In this document: positions 22,881 through 35,149 of the stretch, in pieces
Layout of the letters: each line of letters begins with the position of its first letter
Numbering within the stretch: position 1 is the stretch's first letter
From: Trichostrongylus colubriformis
Lineage: Eukaryota; Nematoda; Chromadorea; Rhabditida; Trichostrongylidae
Assembly (NCBI GenBank): GCA_963978905.1
Contig: OZ022256.1
Location: 25,259,426-25,323,425 of the forward strand
Direction of reading: 5' to 3'
Length of the DNA stretch: 64,000 nucleotides
Made by a program: the position numbers and the translations under genes
Notes under the pieces: generated by a model
Told to the model about the DNA's origin: nothing
The model's database searches: none
Seen by the model: the letters and a program-made list of their open reading frames with translations, nothing else

Positions 22881-25271
22881 ATGCTCTTGGGCTGTTATCA
22901 CAGCTTTTTAAGCTCTTGGGCCCGTAGCGCTTCTCTCTTTTTCCTCTTTTTCGCCTTTCTGCTATGGCAAAGCCTAATGACCAGACGTACTGTACTGTGA
23001 CGGACCACTGAACCACTTACAGTACTTGCACGCCAACCAACGTTTCCTCAGCTTCGATAACGATAATTTCACCTCAAAATTGTATGTGAAATTGAGGTTG
23101 TATAATTAGACATTGGCTAGCGCTGTGAACTCAGCCAGCCGGCTCGGATTTATCAACATCAGTGATCATAATATTCTCATTTATCGGTTTAAGCAATAAA
23201 GGCGAATTTCTCTACAGCATTACTATCAATACTCGATTTATTTTAGAGTTTTTTTTATCAGAACTCTTGTGCTACAATATAATTTCCTAGATAATCTTTT
23301 TTCACAAAGTCGAGTTTCGTTGGAGTTTATGCTGCCAGTTTGCGAAGCACAGATGACTGAGATACCAGTAAGCTTAGCGAACCGTCGGCACATTGTAGGG
23401 CAGAAATTACGGTGCCTTGTCTTAAGATTTCATCATGTAAACCATAGATGTACGGTCTTCCGCTTTGGTTCGGTCTAGCGGCTTACGGTAATATCACCGC
23501 TTTTAATTTTTCTCCTCGTCCGAAGCCCTGAGGTGCTCTCCCGTGCTAACACTCGCTCTAAGATGATTTTGTCAGTTATTGTCATGGAAAGAAGTGTTGT
23601 AGTATGCAGTCGACATGTCGCATCGCACGTCGGCGCGCATGAAATCGTATGAAGGTAGGGATGCGACAGTTAGTCTTTTCAAAGGAAATATATTCACTGC
23701 GAAGGAGTAGAAGAACCCAAGTGGGCAGTATGAGGCTGTTTTTGGAAATCTGTATTCAAATCGATTCAAAGACACCGTTAGCACTAATGAAGGAAGTAGG
23801 AACTAGGAAGACATGTGCTCTGTTAATGAAATGGCCGGTTTATAGAGATGATCTTCAGAGAGAACCGCGCCGACAATCACGAATTGATATTTTACACCTC
23901 GTTAGCCTCGTTTGAATGCTTTTCTGCCGTACGAATTCCAGTGGCCGAATAGCTGCAAAGGGCGGGTGATGGCTGCACTCCTTTTCCGCCTCACACCTTC
24001 AGTGATGCAAAGGGCGCAAAAGCATATCACAACTGCTGGAGGAAAGTCCTACTTTCTGAGTTTTTTGATCGTTCCATCTTGCTCTTTCCCTACTCTTGCA
24101 CCACTTGTAATTAGCATATCTGCGTTCATATTTCCCAAAATAACCCTCAAAGGTGTCTTCCACAAGGACTTACGGGGCCATATAGGCAACCATGTCTCCA
24201 TGTGAGAGCGTCATCTATTGCACTATGAGACCGAGTGCACCAATCGATAGGTAAGTGATGCGACGAAGGGAAAACTTGTCTATTTTCAGTATGGAAGGGA
24301 TGGCACCATTTCAATCCCTTTTCACTTTCAGTTTCACATTACTTAGTAGGTCTCGCACATATGTGTGCAAAATTGGTATCTGCTCTGAACTGGAAGCGTA
24401 CTCTGCTGGATTTTTGCCACTTTTCCATTTTAATAGAAGTTCATGACGAAATTTCTAGATAAGGTCATATTGAGTACCCCAAACAATGACGCTGAGAAGT
24501 GCTATGAAATCAGCCACACATGTCATTGATACCTGTGATAATCCGGAAAGTTCACATATGCTGATTAGGCAACGAGGGAGGGAAAGGGCATCGTGACAAC
24601 ACGAGAGCTCGCTACCAAGTAATTTCTCGCCTGTTGTTAGCAGACGGAGTAAGATCTTTCTCGGTTGTTTCTCAAAGGCAAATTGGCAGAACATTGAACG
24701 CGTTTGAACGATGCTTGATCAGGGTAAGAATGGTGTCTCCGAAATCCAGTATTAAACATCATACTCCGCGCGGCTGCTGTGGTGTATCGGCCACTCGTAG
24801 AAACACTTTCACTATGGTTCCAGCAGGAATTTTTTACCACAGCTGGATTTAGACTGACTGATGCTGCATTATGCACATTGTGCAACAGGTAGAAAGAGCT
24901 GCTCGAGCTTATTTTTAGCGAATTTTGTTCTCCGAGTTATTATTTTTTTTTATTTATTCAATGCTACTTACTGTAATATGCAATGCGATTTCGTTACAGC
25001 CCAATCTGTTCTCGCAGTTCTGACTGTATGATCTCATCGATTGAGAAAACCTCATCTCTTGGCCTAATACATATACAATAATTAGGGAGAGAAGTTATTA
25101 AGGTGTGTTGACAAGTGAGAATGGCCTAATGTATAAGGTGCAGTGGTTTCCACGGTTCCATGATCTGCACCGCTGTACACTCTTCCTTGTTCACGCTGTA
25201 CACTCTTCCTTGTTCAGTTTTCGGCAGAATCAGAGTTCACCTTACCAGTGAAGTACGCTTCATCACGCACA

Positions 25272-25319
25272 CCTTGTACTACAGTACATTGCACTTACTG
25301 GACTTACTGTAGTACAAGG
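25272..25319. other. Perfect 15 bp hairpin
   Basis: CCTTGTACTACAGTA (25272-25286) and TACTGTAGTACAAGG (25305-25319) are exact reverse complements around an 18-base loop. A 20 bp direct doubling with TGTACACTCTTCCTTG lies about 80-110 bp upstream. The stem is too short for a typical animal pre-miRNA. It may be a micro-MITE, since I see no gene nearby. Confidence 0.7.
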
Positions 25320-26384
25320 CTAAGCACATAACACGTAGTTCCTTTGGTGCGACGCCGTGACGTGTTGATGAGTCATGCACAAATGAAGCAGTGCATGTCA
25401 TAAAGGGCAGAAGTAATCAACACACTAATTAGAGATAACACCCTTTTTTGGTCTTTATAACGAAATTATCAGCACTGTTAAGCGTGGGTCGTTAACTTCT
25501 GACAAGGAAGTTGCCAACGCAGGTGTCTGTGCCAAAAAAATCGTGTGTATCCTTTTCAAGGGGACAGGTAGCCAATATATGTATTCAGATTAGCTGTTTT
25601 TCCTTTTCTTCTTCCGCCAAAAGGCATGTCCCCGGACGTCCCATGTCTTGTGCGAAGTGGTCACAAAGTATGTTCATGCTAAGAGAAAAATAAAATATAA
25701 AAAATAAACATAAAAACAAATTTGAGAATATAAAACATGTTTAATAAGAAAAAACTGTTAACTGATACTGTCAAAAAATTTGAGGTCCATGGAGGCTGGG
25801 TAACAAGTCACCGAATGGACCAATTACGAAAATGCTGATTGGAGGTGCATTTATTACCACATTATGCGCCGTGGATCGATCTCAGCTCCCTACCATTTGG
25901 AGATCAGAAAGTTAGCGCCCATTTCGCATGAGAGAATATGAATGCTCGCTCCAATATCAAGATCCTTGCAGTTACTGTAGGATAGAGACACACATTTAGT
26001 TCCTAAATGAGTCTGGATGGAAGTAGAATGAGTAACGCACCCTTTGCATAGCGCTGAAAATTTCATCATTGTTTTTACCATCTGAAGGAATCGTCCACGA
26101 AAATTCCATGATTCTCATTCTTCCCAAAATCATCTTACTACAAAGCGCATCACAAAAGAATCGAGAAATTTCTTTTGTTCATATGCAACTAAACTGGGAG
26201 GGCGGCAACTTCTCTGAATTCCAACCGTGCAACCCCTAAACAGCTGCCGGTAAAGAGCAATTCAAGTTTTCGCGCTCTATTTTGATTCGACTCGCGCTCT
26301 TGGCCGTCGCCTCCTTGCTCCTGGAGCCTTCGCGGTCCCTCCATCCTAGAAGTCCCACCTCTTGGACGCCACTTCAAAAACGGG
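25320..26384. other. Gene-free stretch, nothing recognised
   Basis: No gene supported. AT-rich sequence with no recognised repeat. Confidence 0.35.
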
Positions 26385-26735
26385 AAGGGGTGAAGTTGGC
26401 AGATTGTGGAATTATGAAATTAGAAGTGCTCAGCAGTGTAACAGTGAAGAAAGAACGAAATGAAACGGCGAAAAACCGAGAAATGGTAACTCGGAAATTC
26501 CCATTCTTTCTCGCACCCCTCTGTGTCACTAACCGCGACAGACTGCAGACGGGCGGAGGGGCTAAATCAGCCGGCCGCGAACGTTGTCCCGCCCTGCCAC
26601 TAACTCGCTCGGCCGGCGAACTGCAGAAGGGCACGCTGTGCTGTGGGATCGTTATAAGACCCAGCCGTATTTTTTCGAGGCGGGTTTCGCCAAACATCAC
26701 CTCTTCTGATAGTGGAAGGGGTTTTCAGAGAGCAC
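26385..26735 (-). repeat. Dispersed repeat family R1, copy 4 (inverted)
   Basis: Reverse-complement copy of the repeat at 6336-6665, with CTCAGCAGTGTA, the AACGAAATGAAACGGC stretch, GTCACTAACCGCG, GCACGCTGTGCTG and ACATCACCTCTTCTG in inverted order. The 163-codon + frame and the 108-codon - frame across it come from high GC content and are not genes. Confidence 0.7.
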
Positions 26736-26968
26736 GTCCCAGTTCTCACACTCTCCCGCCCCAAAGTATTTGATGAGCCGAATTTTTGTTTTTCGCATGA
26801 GACTGTGCATGTGGTTCGTATCAAGCAAATACAATATGAATACATGTATGGGTAACAGAAAAAAAATCTAAACTTCCGCTGACATCCCCTCAAGTATTAA
26901 TGATGTGTAATAAGACATAAGTTGAGGACTCAGGCAGTTTGCTGCCGCCATGATTTATTGCAAGGATA

Positions 26969-27412
26969 TACAGTAACGCTCAAAAGTATTCGGCCAAATG
27001 GTTTTTCACTTGGGTTTTCACTTGTAACTTTTTTGCAACTGGACCGATCTAAGAGAAATTTAAGTTCGTTATACTTGGAGACACTGTATACTTATGTCAT
27101 CGCTATGCCGTCCCGCTGTGCCGCTGTCATCAAAAGTCGTGGTCTTTCTACGAGATATTAATGTTCTTTGAGGCTTGCTCGTTTTGGTCGTGTAAAGAAA
27201 GTCGTTTTTCTTGACCAAGACTTTTTCTTTTTTCGGTGGTCTTGTAGTAAATTTTTGTAAAAAACCATGCGAAGAATCAAGCGGCACTCAGGTACAAGGA
27301 AATGTTGACAATAGGTTCGGGCACCACATATTAAAATTTTGCCAAATGTGGTCGAGTAGAAAAAAAGTTATGACAAAAAGTGTTTGGACGAATACTTTTG
27401 AGCGCTACTGTA
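26969..27412. mobile_element. Tc1-type MITE, 444 bp
   Basis: The ends are CAGTAACGCTCAAAAGTATT and, read from the other side, CAGTAGCGCTCAAAAGTATT, bounded by TA on both sides. The TIRs extend to at least CGGCCAAA/CGTCCAAA, about 28 bp. CAGT termini with TA target sites are typical of the Tc1 superfamily. It has no transposase. It sits about 110 bp upstream of the Ly6-like gene. Confidence 0.85.
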
Positions 27413-27504
27413 TATTTGAATGGAATAGTAGAAGCAGTTGTGGCAATATCAACAAGTGACTTATTGTGGGAATCATTTGCTGATCGAGTCAATTTGTAGC
27501 CGCT

Positions 27505-27512
27505 GATTTCAG
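27505..27512 (+). promoter_or_regulatory. Candidate spliced-leader acceptor for the Ly6-like gene
   Basis: GATTTCAG ends at 27512, 7 nt before the ATG at 27520. A TTTCAG site immediately upstream of a start codon with no upstream exon is what a nematode trans-splice acceptor looks like. This is inference from sequence only. Confidence 0.5.
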
Positions 27513-27519
27513 TTCAGTC

Positions 27520-28810
27520 ATGATCGCAGTGCTACTACTGCTGATTGTATGGATCGCAAACGTAACAGCTCTTCAAGTAGCTTGCTATCATTGTTACGGT
27601 AACTCAACTGCCGAAGGACGGCTCTGCTCCATCGATGATCTATGTCTAGGAGAATCATGCTATTTCTGTAAGTATGTCAATATGCATTAAAAAGTAGTAG
27701 TCATGGCTCAAGCGCATTTCTAATACTGTGTCATATTTTATCAGAGAGCTAGTACGCTAATTTCAGTAATATGACACTGCTGACTGATATCATCTGCAGG
27801 GTATCGCGGAGTGATGCACTCGCGACTGACTGGCGAGCTATACGCACCGTACTGGATGGCTTCTACAGCAATGCTTTACGCCTTTTTCTATACATAATCG
27901 CTTCGGAACTATACTAGTAGAGCGCCACTATCTCGGACCATCTCGTCGCGCGCCATACGCGACCATGCGGATATTCTAACCTAATGGCACACACCCGCTC
28001 GCGATACGTTCACGGTCGGCGTGGCAGTAGCCATAGCCCAGGTCAAGCAAGTGTTGAGGAACCCTCAAAGTAGGGTCATAAAGGCAGGCGGACAAGACTT
28101 ATGCCGCATCTTGTACATCAAAAAGGCGCCGTAATTTTAAGGGGGTTAACAGAATCTGTAGGTTATGGTTAGTCTATCAGATCGCACGATTGCGAGATTA
28201 GTGATTTCCATGGTCAGAATGGTGTGTTAACTTCCACAATTACATCGCATTCATGCATTTTGGGTACCATTGAAAACATTGGATGAAGGGGTCAGAAATA
28301 TGACAAGCACGTTTTTTTGAACACTGATCTACTTCAGAAATCGCCGACTTTTTTAATGATTTCCTGTATTCTGTATTTGCGAAATTCTTTTCAAATCATG
28401 AGAAGCGTTCAGTACCCATTCACATGAAGGATCATTAATTTCAGCAGTGCATTCGAATGGAAAGTGGGAAGCCAGTTGTGCGAACCACACGGCCCCTCCA
28501 ACTCTTGTCTGCACTACGAACAATACGTCGTCAATGTGTAGCTGTACTGCAGATCTCTGTAATCAGTTCTATAAGGCCAACGAGACTCTACACAAACACT
28601 GGGGCAGTAACTCAATTTTGTTAGTTCTTTTCTAGTACTGTCAGTAGGCTTACAGAAATTATAGAACTTCTTTCAGCAGCAATGTTTCGTTGTACCTTCC
28701 AAGTCTTCCGATTTACTGCCTCGAGTGCGGTAATGTGAGTGTCGCTGGACGTTCCCTCTCCGTACCATGTGTGGAACAACACGTATGCAGAGGAAGCTAC
28801 TGCATAACTA
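27520..28810 (+). CDS. Secreted Ly6/activin-receptor-like cysteine-rich protein, 3' end unresolved
   Basis: I recognise the fold type but not the orthologue. Exon 1 is 27520-27667: an ATG, a hydrophobic signal peptide (MIAVLLLLIVWIANVTA), then CYHCYGN and further cysteines ending at a GTAAGT donor (phase 1). Exon 2 begins at 28445 (or 28448) and carries NGKWEASC, several N-glycosylation sites and the diagnostic CSCTADLCN of three-finger/activin-receptor ectodomains. It either stops at TAG 28633-28635 after a short hydrophobic tail or uses a GTTAGT donor after 28619. The second option joins in phase over a 57 nt intron to exon 3, 28677-28810, which encodes a second domain start (CLECGN, then paired cysteines) and ends at a GTATGT donor. 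The matching second half-domain was not found; satellite DNA follows. The product would be extracellular. Confidence 0.65.
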
Positions 28811-28889
28811 GTATGTTTATACCATACTACATTCATTTCAAATTTTTCAATTTTTATAAACAATTAGTTATTGTGACAATTATATTTAC

Positions 28890-31800
28890 TGGTCAATTTG
28901 AAGCATCATACTCTATATATAAACCAGGAGTTTGGTCTGTTTGTACTGTTGTCTGTCCACCCTGTTGGTTCAGTTACCCAAGTTTGAGGTACTCGACACC
29001 GACATACCCTCACAAATCAGCGAAAAAGGTCGGCTCAAGCGTGGTCTGGGTGGGGAATGGTAGGAGATGTACAGAGCGATAGACTTTGTCGATATTGATT
29101 GAATCGATCGATATTGATTGAAGATATCGGTTTTTGTGCAGAAGGCTGTAAACGGCTCAAGGTCCATACCACTGAGTGAGTGCCCTCATAGAAGTTAAAA
29201 TCCTACAACATCATGCATCACCGACTGATATTGATTGAAAATATCGGTTTTTTTGCAAAAGGCTGTAAACGGCTCAAGGTCCATACCACTGAGTGAGTGC
29301 ATCTGCATCACCGACTGATATTGATTGAAAATATCGGTTTTTTTGCAAAAGGCTGTATACGGCTCATGGACCATACCACTGAGTGAGTGCCCTCATAGAA
29401 GTTAAAGTCCTACAACATCATGCATCACCGATCGACATTGATTGATAGTATCGATTTTTGTGCAGAAGGCTGTAAACGGCTCAAGGTCCATACCACTGAG
29501 TGAGTGCCCTCATAGAAGTTAGAATCCTACAACATCATGCATCACCGACAGATACTGATTGAAAATATGGGTTTTTGTGCAGAAGGTGTCTTTACTGCAC
29601 ACTACTTTACTGGACCATATCAGACTCCGCCCCCTGTAGACATTGTTGACGGGGCCTGCGCCAAAATGTTCGGTGTTTAGATGCAAAATTATATAGTTGG
29701 TTCGAAAAGAGCCCAGGTGACGGGATATTTATCTATCATAACCTATAACCAGGGGTTTGGTGTGTTTGTAATGCTGCTTTTCTGTCTGTCCACCCGCAAC
29801 TCGACATATAACCTATATATAAACCAGGGGTTTGGTGTGTTTGTAATGTTGTTTGTCTGTCTGTCCACGCGTAACTCGACATAACCTCACAAATTGGCGG
29901 GAAAGTTGGCTCAAGTGTGGGTTGGGTGGGGCATGGTAAGTGATGTACAGAGAGCACATCGACTTTGTCGATATTGATTGAATCGATCGATATTGATTGA
30001 GAATATTGGTTTTTGTGCAGAAGGCCGGAAACGGTCTATTGACTATACTATTGGTTAAGTGTCCTCATAAAAATGAAATTCCACAACACCATGCATCACC
30101 GATCAGTCATACCCTATATGTAAGCCAGGGGTTTGGTGTGTTTGTTTGTGCGAATGTTTGTTTGTCTGCCCGCTCGATTCCCGGTTTACCAGTGGGGGAG
30201 GTCAGCTTAAGTCGGGGTGCGTGGGGCATGGTCCAAGATGTCAGAGCGCACATGTACAATGTGGGACTCCGCCCACAGTGGGCGGGCCAAAATTCTATAA
30301 TTTGTCTCAAAATAGCCCGAATATCGGGAGATGGTGGACCAAGATAGATCATACCCTATATATAAATCAGGGTTTGGTGTGTTTGTTTGTACGGGTCTTT
30401 GTCTGCCCGCTTGGTTCTCGGTTTTGCCAGAAAGGCACATGGGAAGATCAGGTCAAGTTTAGGTTGGTTGGGGCATGGTCCAAGATTTACAGACCGCACA
30501 TATGCATTGTAGGACTCCCCTACTGTGGGCGGGGCTTGCGTCAAAATGGTCGGTGTTTGGGTGTGAAATCCTATAATTCGTCTCAAATTGCTGGAACGCC
30601 AGGAAAAGCGGGTTGACTCGGGTTTGGGGGAGGGGGGTGGGGCACTTCCAGAAGGCGAGGAGCGAAGTCTAGGCTGTATTCAGTACATTGACAACAGGAC
30701 CTGTTATACCCTATTTATAAACCATGAGTAGGAGTTTGGTATGTGTTTCATTTTGTTTCATTTTGTATGTCTGCCTGTCTGAAACTCACTACCGCCTGTA
30801 AAACAAACGGGGAACACGGGTCAAGTGTGGGTTAGGTAGGGCATGGTAGAAGTTTGCAGAGTGCATAACCATGTGAGACTACGCCTACTGTGGGTAGGGT
30901 TTGCGGTCAAAATGTTCGGTGTTTGGGTGCAAAAATAGTGTCTTCCCAATGAGGGACATTTCACAAATTGTTGCATATCTAGGCATCTCGGAGGGATCCT
31001 CGAGTGGTAACTTTGCACATTGGAGCGCATTTTTTGCCTAAGGCTTAGTAGAAAGACAGGATTCCTTTCTTCCTCTAGGCTTCTTTCATGGTGGGATGCA
31101 CCCCCGTCTCTCTGCGACAGCGCCGAAAGTTCTATATATCGTTCCAAAAGAATCCGAACGTAGAGAAAACTTGGGTAAGGGCGAGGGATGAAGTTTGTTT
31201 TTATGTATCTAAGAAAGGCTTGCCTTCAGTAGGGGGAGCGTGCTCCAAATAGGCAGTGCTCTCCACGATTAACTTCATAACTCGGCTACAGAGCAGCCTA
31301 GGAATGCAAACCTTTCATAACCTTTCATCATGACCTATATATAGACCAGGAAATCAGTTTGTCTGTTATTTTATTTGTCTGCCCTCCAAAACTCGACATA
31401 AGTTGAGAAACAAGCGGAGGTTGGGACAGCTTTGGGTTGTATGGGTCATGGTAGTAGGGGATGTAAAGAGCGCATATGGACCTCCGTCCACTCAGGGGGG
31501 ACAGGCGTTAAAATATTCGATATTTATGTGGAGAATTCTATAAGTCGTTCCAAAAGAGCCCGGACGTCGCCAAAAAGGGAAAGGAGTGAAGGTGAGTTTG
31601 TGGTGTTTGTCGCAGGTAAGAGAGATCCGCCTCCAGGAGCGGAGCATGCAATAGATGAAGTCGTGTTCACTCATGAGAAATTATACTTCCTCTACATAGC
31701 GATCTGGGGACCGGGTAAAAGCCGAGCAATGTTTAACCGTGACAAAAATATACCAAATTAAAAGGGTAGACGGAGCCTAAGCTGGGATATTGGTTGAAAA

Positions 31801-33560
31801 TATTGGTTTTTGAGTGGAAGGCTGATAACAGCATATCAACCATACCATTGAGTGAGTGCCCAAGAAGTTGAACCTGTAGCCTCAACCCATCATACCCTAT
31901 ATATAAAGCAGGAGTTTGGTGTGTTTGTACTGTTGTGTGTCTGTCCACTCGCTTTTTGGCTCTACCAGAAAAACAAGTGGGGGAGGTCAGGTCAAGTTTG
32001 GGTTGGGTGGGGCACTCACTCGATGGTACGGTTGACAAGCCGTTTTTAGCTTTCCGCTCAAAATGGTCCAAGATGTGCAGAGCGCACACGGACTCCGCAC
32101 ACAGTAGGCGGGGCGTGCCCTGCACTGTGCTCGGATCAGTGCTAAAAAAGCTGTAGTTCGTCTCAAAATTGCCCGGACATCGGGAGAAGGTGGACCAAGA
32201 TGAGATCCGGCTATATGTAGCAGTTGAGGGAAACTCACCTTCAATGGGCGGAGCGTGCTCCAAGTGGGCGGTGCTAACGACAAATGTTCATAACCCGGCT
32301 TCAGAGCAGTGTAGAGACTGAATTAAAACCGATGGAGGTCAGCGAGATCGGAGCTGTGTTCAGCATATCTGAAGTGAGTGGCGACCCGCCCACAGTGGGC
32401 GGAGGAAGCAGTCGAAATCGTATTCACTCATGAAACATAATTCCTCCCTAGAGCGATCTAGGAACCGGCTAAAAACCGAAGCAATATGCAACAGCTCAAG
32501 TAGCATAAATAACGCCAAATGATCACGTTAGGCGAAGCATTCGCTACGGTGTCGATTGAAAATATTAGTGTTTGTGCCGAAGGCTGGAAAGGCTTATGGA
32601 CCATAGTATTTAAGAGCCCTCATAAAAGTTGAAATACTGCAACATCATGCATCACCGATCGATATTGATTGAAAATATTGGTTTTTGTGCAGGAGGTGTC
32701 TTTACTGCACACTACTTTACTGGACCATGTCAGACTCCGCCCACTGTGGACAATGTGGACGGGGCCTGCGTTAAAATGTTCGGTGTTTAGATGCGAAATT
32801 CTATCGTTCCAGGAGAGTGCAGAAGTCGGGATAAGGTGGGCCAAAATGAGTTAAGGGTGTATGTAGCATATGAAGAATCATAACCTATATATACACCACG
32901 AGTTTGGTGTGTCTGTCATGTTGTCTGCTGTGCACCCGAAACCAGAACTACCTGGAGTACAAGCGGAGAAGTCAGGTCAGTTTATGCCTGGGTGGGTCTT
33001 GCTAAGAGATGAACAGGTAGCATATGGATCATGTCAGACTCCCCCACAGTGGGCGTGGCATGTGTTGAAATGTTCAGTGTTCAGATGCAAAATTCTATAA
33101 ATCCTTCCAAAAATGCCCAGAAGTCGGGACAAGATAGGCCAAAATGAGTTAAAGGTGTATGTAGCAGATGAAAAATATTCGCCTTCAGTTGGCGGAGTAC
33201 GCTCCACGTAGATGTACTACGAGCGTTTATAAGTTGCGTCAGAAGCAGCCCAGAGACTGCGAAAAGATCGATGGAGATCAGTGATGTCTAGGTGGTGTTG
33301 CACGTTATTGAGGTAGGTGGAGGCCCGCCTACAATGGGCGGAGCGTGCAGTCAACAATATCGTGCCCCTCATAAAAAATATAACACCGCTCCAGAGCGGT
33401 TTAGAGTGCCGAAAAAGCTGAAGTAATTCGAAGCTGCCAAGGTGACAAAAATAATGGCAACTGATCACGTAGACGGGGCGTCATCAGCATATTGGTTGAA
33501 ATATCGGTTTTTGTGCGAAAGGCTGGGAACGGCTTATGCGCCATACCACTGAGAGAACCC
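28890..33560. repeat. Complex satellite region
   Basis: About 4.7 kb built from shuffled modules. One module is CCTATATATAAACCAGG followed by GGTTTGGTGTGTTTG and a GTCTGTCTGTCCAC tract; I count nine recognisable starts, near 28912, 29740, 29809, 30112, 30355, 30708, 31330, 31902 and 32883. A second holds GACTCCGCCCAC.GTGGGCGG. A third is GATATTGATTGA with GGTTTTTGTGCAGAAGG and ATACCACTGAGTGAGTG. The modules recur in the same order at uneven spacing, as in a decayed higher-order satellite or nested repeat. Open frames across it are by-products. Confidence 0.85.
29110..29600 (+). repeat. 117 bp tandem array inside the satellite
   Basis: The GATATTGATTGA motif (with small changes) starts at 29110, 29227, 29317, 29434 and 29551. 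That gives periods of 117, 90, 117 and 117 bp, with one unit internally shortened by 27 bp. Each full unit carries GGTTTTTGTGCAGAAGG or a near variant, ACCACTGAGTGAGTGC and CATCATGCATCACCGA. Confidence 0.9.
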
Positions 33561-35149
33561 TCATAGAAGACGAAATAGTGGAATATGACCAGCGAGCCAA
33601 GCAAATAGGTGCCGCTGTTGCAGAACTTTAATGAAGTCCTATTGGTCGACATCGATCGAAATCATAGATCTCTAAGCAAAGAGCTGAAAATAGGTAATGG
33701 GATCCCAATGAATGATCACAGTCGCAGGAGTTGAAAAACTGCAGCATCATGTGCCATCGGTCGTAATTGTCCGTTTTCGTACGAAGGGCGGGGCAGTGTG
33801 ATGGACACCACCAGTGGATGTACACAATCCAGAGAGGCTTACATTCTATAGAGCTTATTGCATGCATGTCGATACCTACTGTATTGCTATGATAAGCCTT
33901 TGTAGTGAAGGCTGTTAATGGACTACTCCTCAGCATAAATGTAAAATCTATTGATTGCCGCCGAACCACATTGCTGTGAAATTTCTTTTGCATCATTTTG
34001 CCCGCAGCCCGTTTCGCACCGGTACCCCATAACGCGATGTAGATCGCGAAGCTCACCTGGTATAAGTAAATTGAAGGTAGCTGGAAAGGTAATTTAGGCA
34101 TCAGAAAAAGGAGAAAGTGTTGTCTTTAGAATAAGCAAGTATCCAAGGAAAAAGTAAGTGCTGCATTCGCGGTAAGTAGCGCCTTGCGAGCCCCTCGATA
34201 AGAACCCACCAAAATTGACAGACTTTTTGTGTACAGACATCTCCTAAAAGCGACCGCGTCACCTAAGATGCTATGAACCCACTGCGGATTTGTGTGGGCG
34301 CTGACGACATATTCCTTATGAGAATCAGCAGTAGGATAAGGGCCATTTCCCCGGCTTAAGCCATTTCAGCTAGTTTTTTTAGGTGCTGCTGCAGTTGGAG
34401 GAGGAGGGTGGGCACAACATATGCAGAACTTGCGCCCACTTTCTGATCGTTTGTTCACTTTCAACATCATGTTATGTTTAGCCATAGCTTACTCGTTTTG
34501 AAAACGAGAAACTATTCCGCATCATGAGAAAACAGTAACTAACCTTAACATCCATCATGCATATTTAGCTAGTGAAGGGAGTATTCATTTAGAAAGCTCA
34601 GGCATATCCAGGAGCAGGAAGATGTGATCCACTGGCTAAGAATCGGTCTTTTGTTCGAGCGTAGCTTGGCTGGCGCCAAACTTCTTTGGGCTTTACGTTT
34701 GATGTTAAATACGCAAAGCCGGGTGTATGGTATATTATAGGAAATCACACCGCCACGCAGTACGTGCGACGATCGCACACAAGTTGTCCAATTCCGATTG
34801 CGGCAGCGCATTTGCGCCAGAACTACAGTGTTATTGTTACGTAATCTGTTTTTTTTTTTTTTTGATTGCGAATATAAGGGAAATAGAGAATAAAGTGAAA
34901 GTAGGCTGGAAAGACTGGAATACGAAATCTTTCACGTTTTCAATTATCCTATGAACTAACACATCATATCTTTTCTATTTCGAAAATAATCACACATATA
35001 CGTCCTGATCAAATTTCTCGCATTTTTAGAAAGAGGCCTCAATCCGCACTCGTACTGCGGCTCCTCCTGGGATGGTCCCAGCGAAGTTAGTTCCATTTTC
35101 TTTTTTTAATGTTCTTATACGTGATATTGCTTTTTGACACTAATGGTTT
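33561..35149. other. Gene-free stretch after the satellite
   Basis: No gene supported. Weak satellite module remnants continue to about 33,900. A T-run of 15 or so lies near 34850. The missing half of the Ly6-like gene would be expected somewhere downstream, but I did not find a convincing cysteine-rich exon in the right phase. Confidence 0.35.

Larger units (their letters stand above)
20936..25271. other. Gene-free stretch with degenerate repeats
   Basis: No gene supported. It contains a tRNA-like SINE at about 21660-21795, a diverged duplication in which about 22028-22270 resembles about 22690-22880 (shared CTTTGAGTTGAT and CTGAAATGGAA/CCGAAATGGAA landmarks), and a possible weak copy of repeat family R1 near 24000. 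Confidence 0.35.

Noticed and set aside
26282..26773. 163-codon + frame
   Set aside because: Lies across the inverted R1 repeat. The same repeat elsewhere is closed in this frame.
30146..32263. Several 100-176 codon frames
   Set aside because: They follow satellite modules on both strands. Their repeated peptides come from the repeat and not from a gene.
29000..33560. CRISPR-like array
   Set aside because: Units are long, irregular and diverged with no short constant repeats and unique spacers. The surrounding genes are eukaryotic.
34727..34860. CYCY-containing frame considered as the missing half of the Ly6-like second domain
   Set aside because: Wrong splice phase for joining to 28810 and no CCxxxxCN ending. 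It runs into a poly-T tract.
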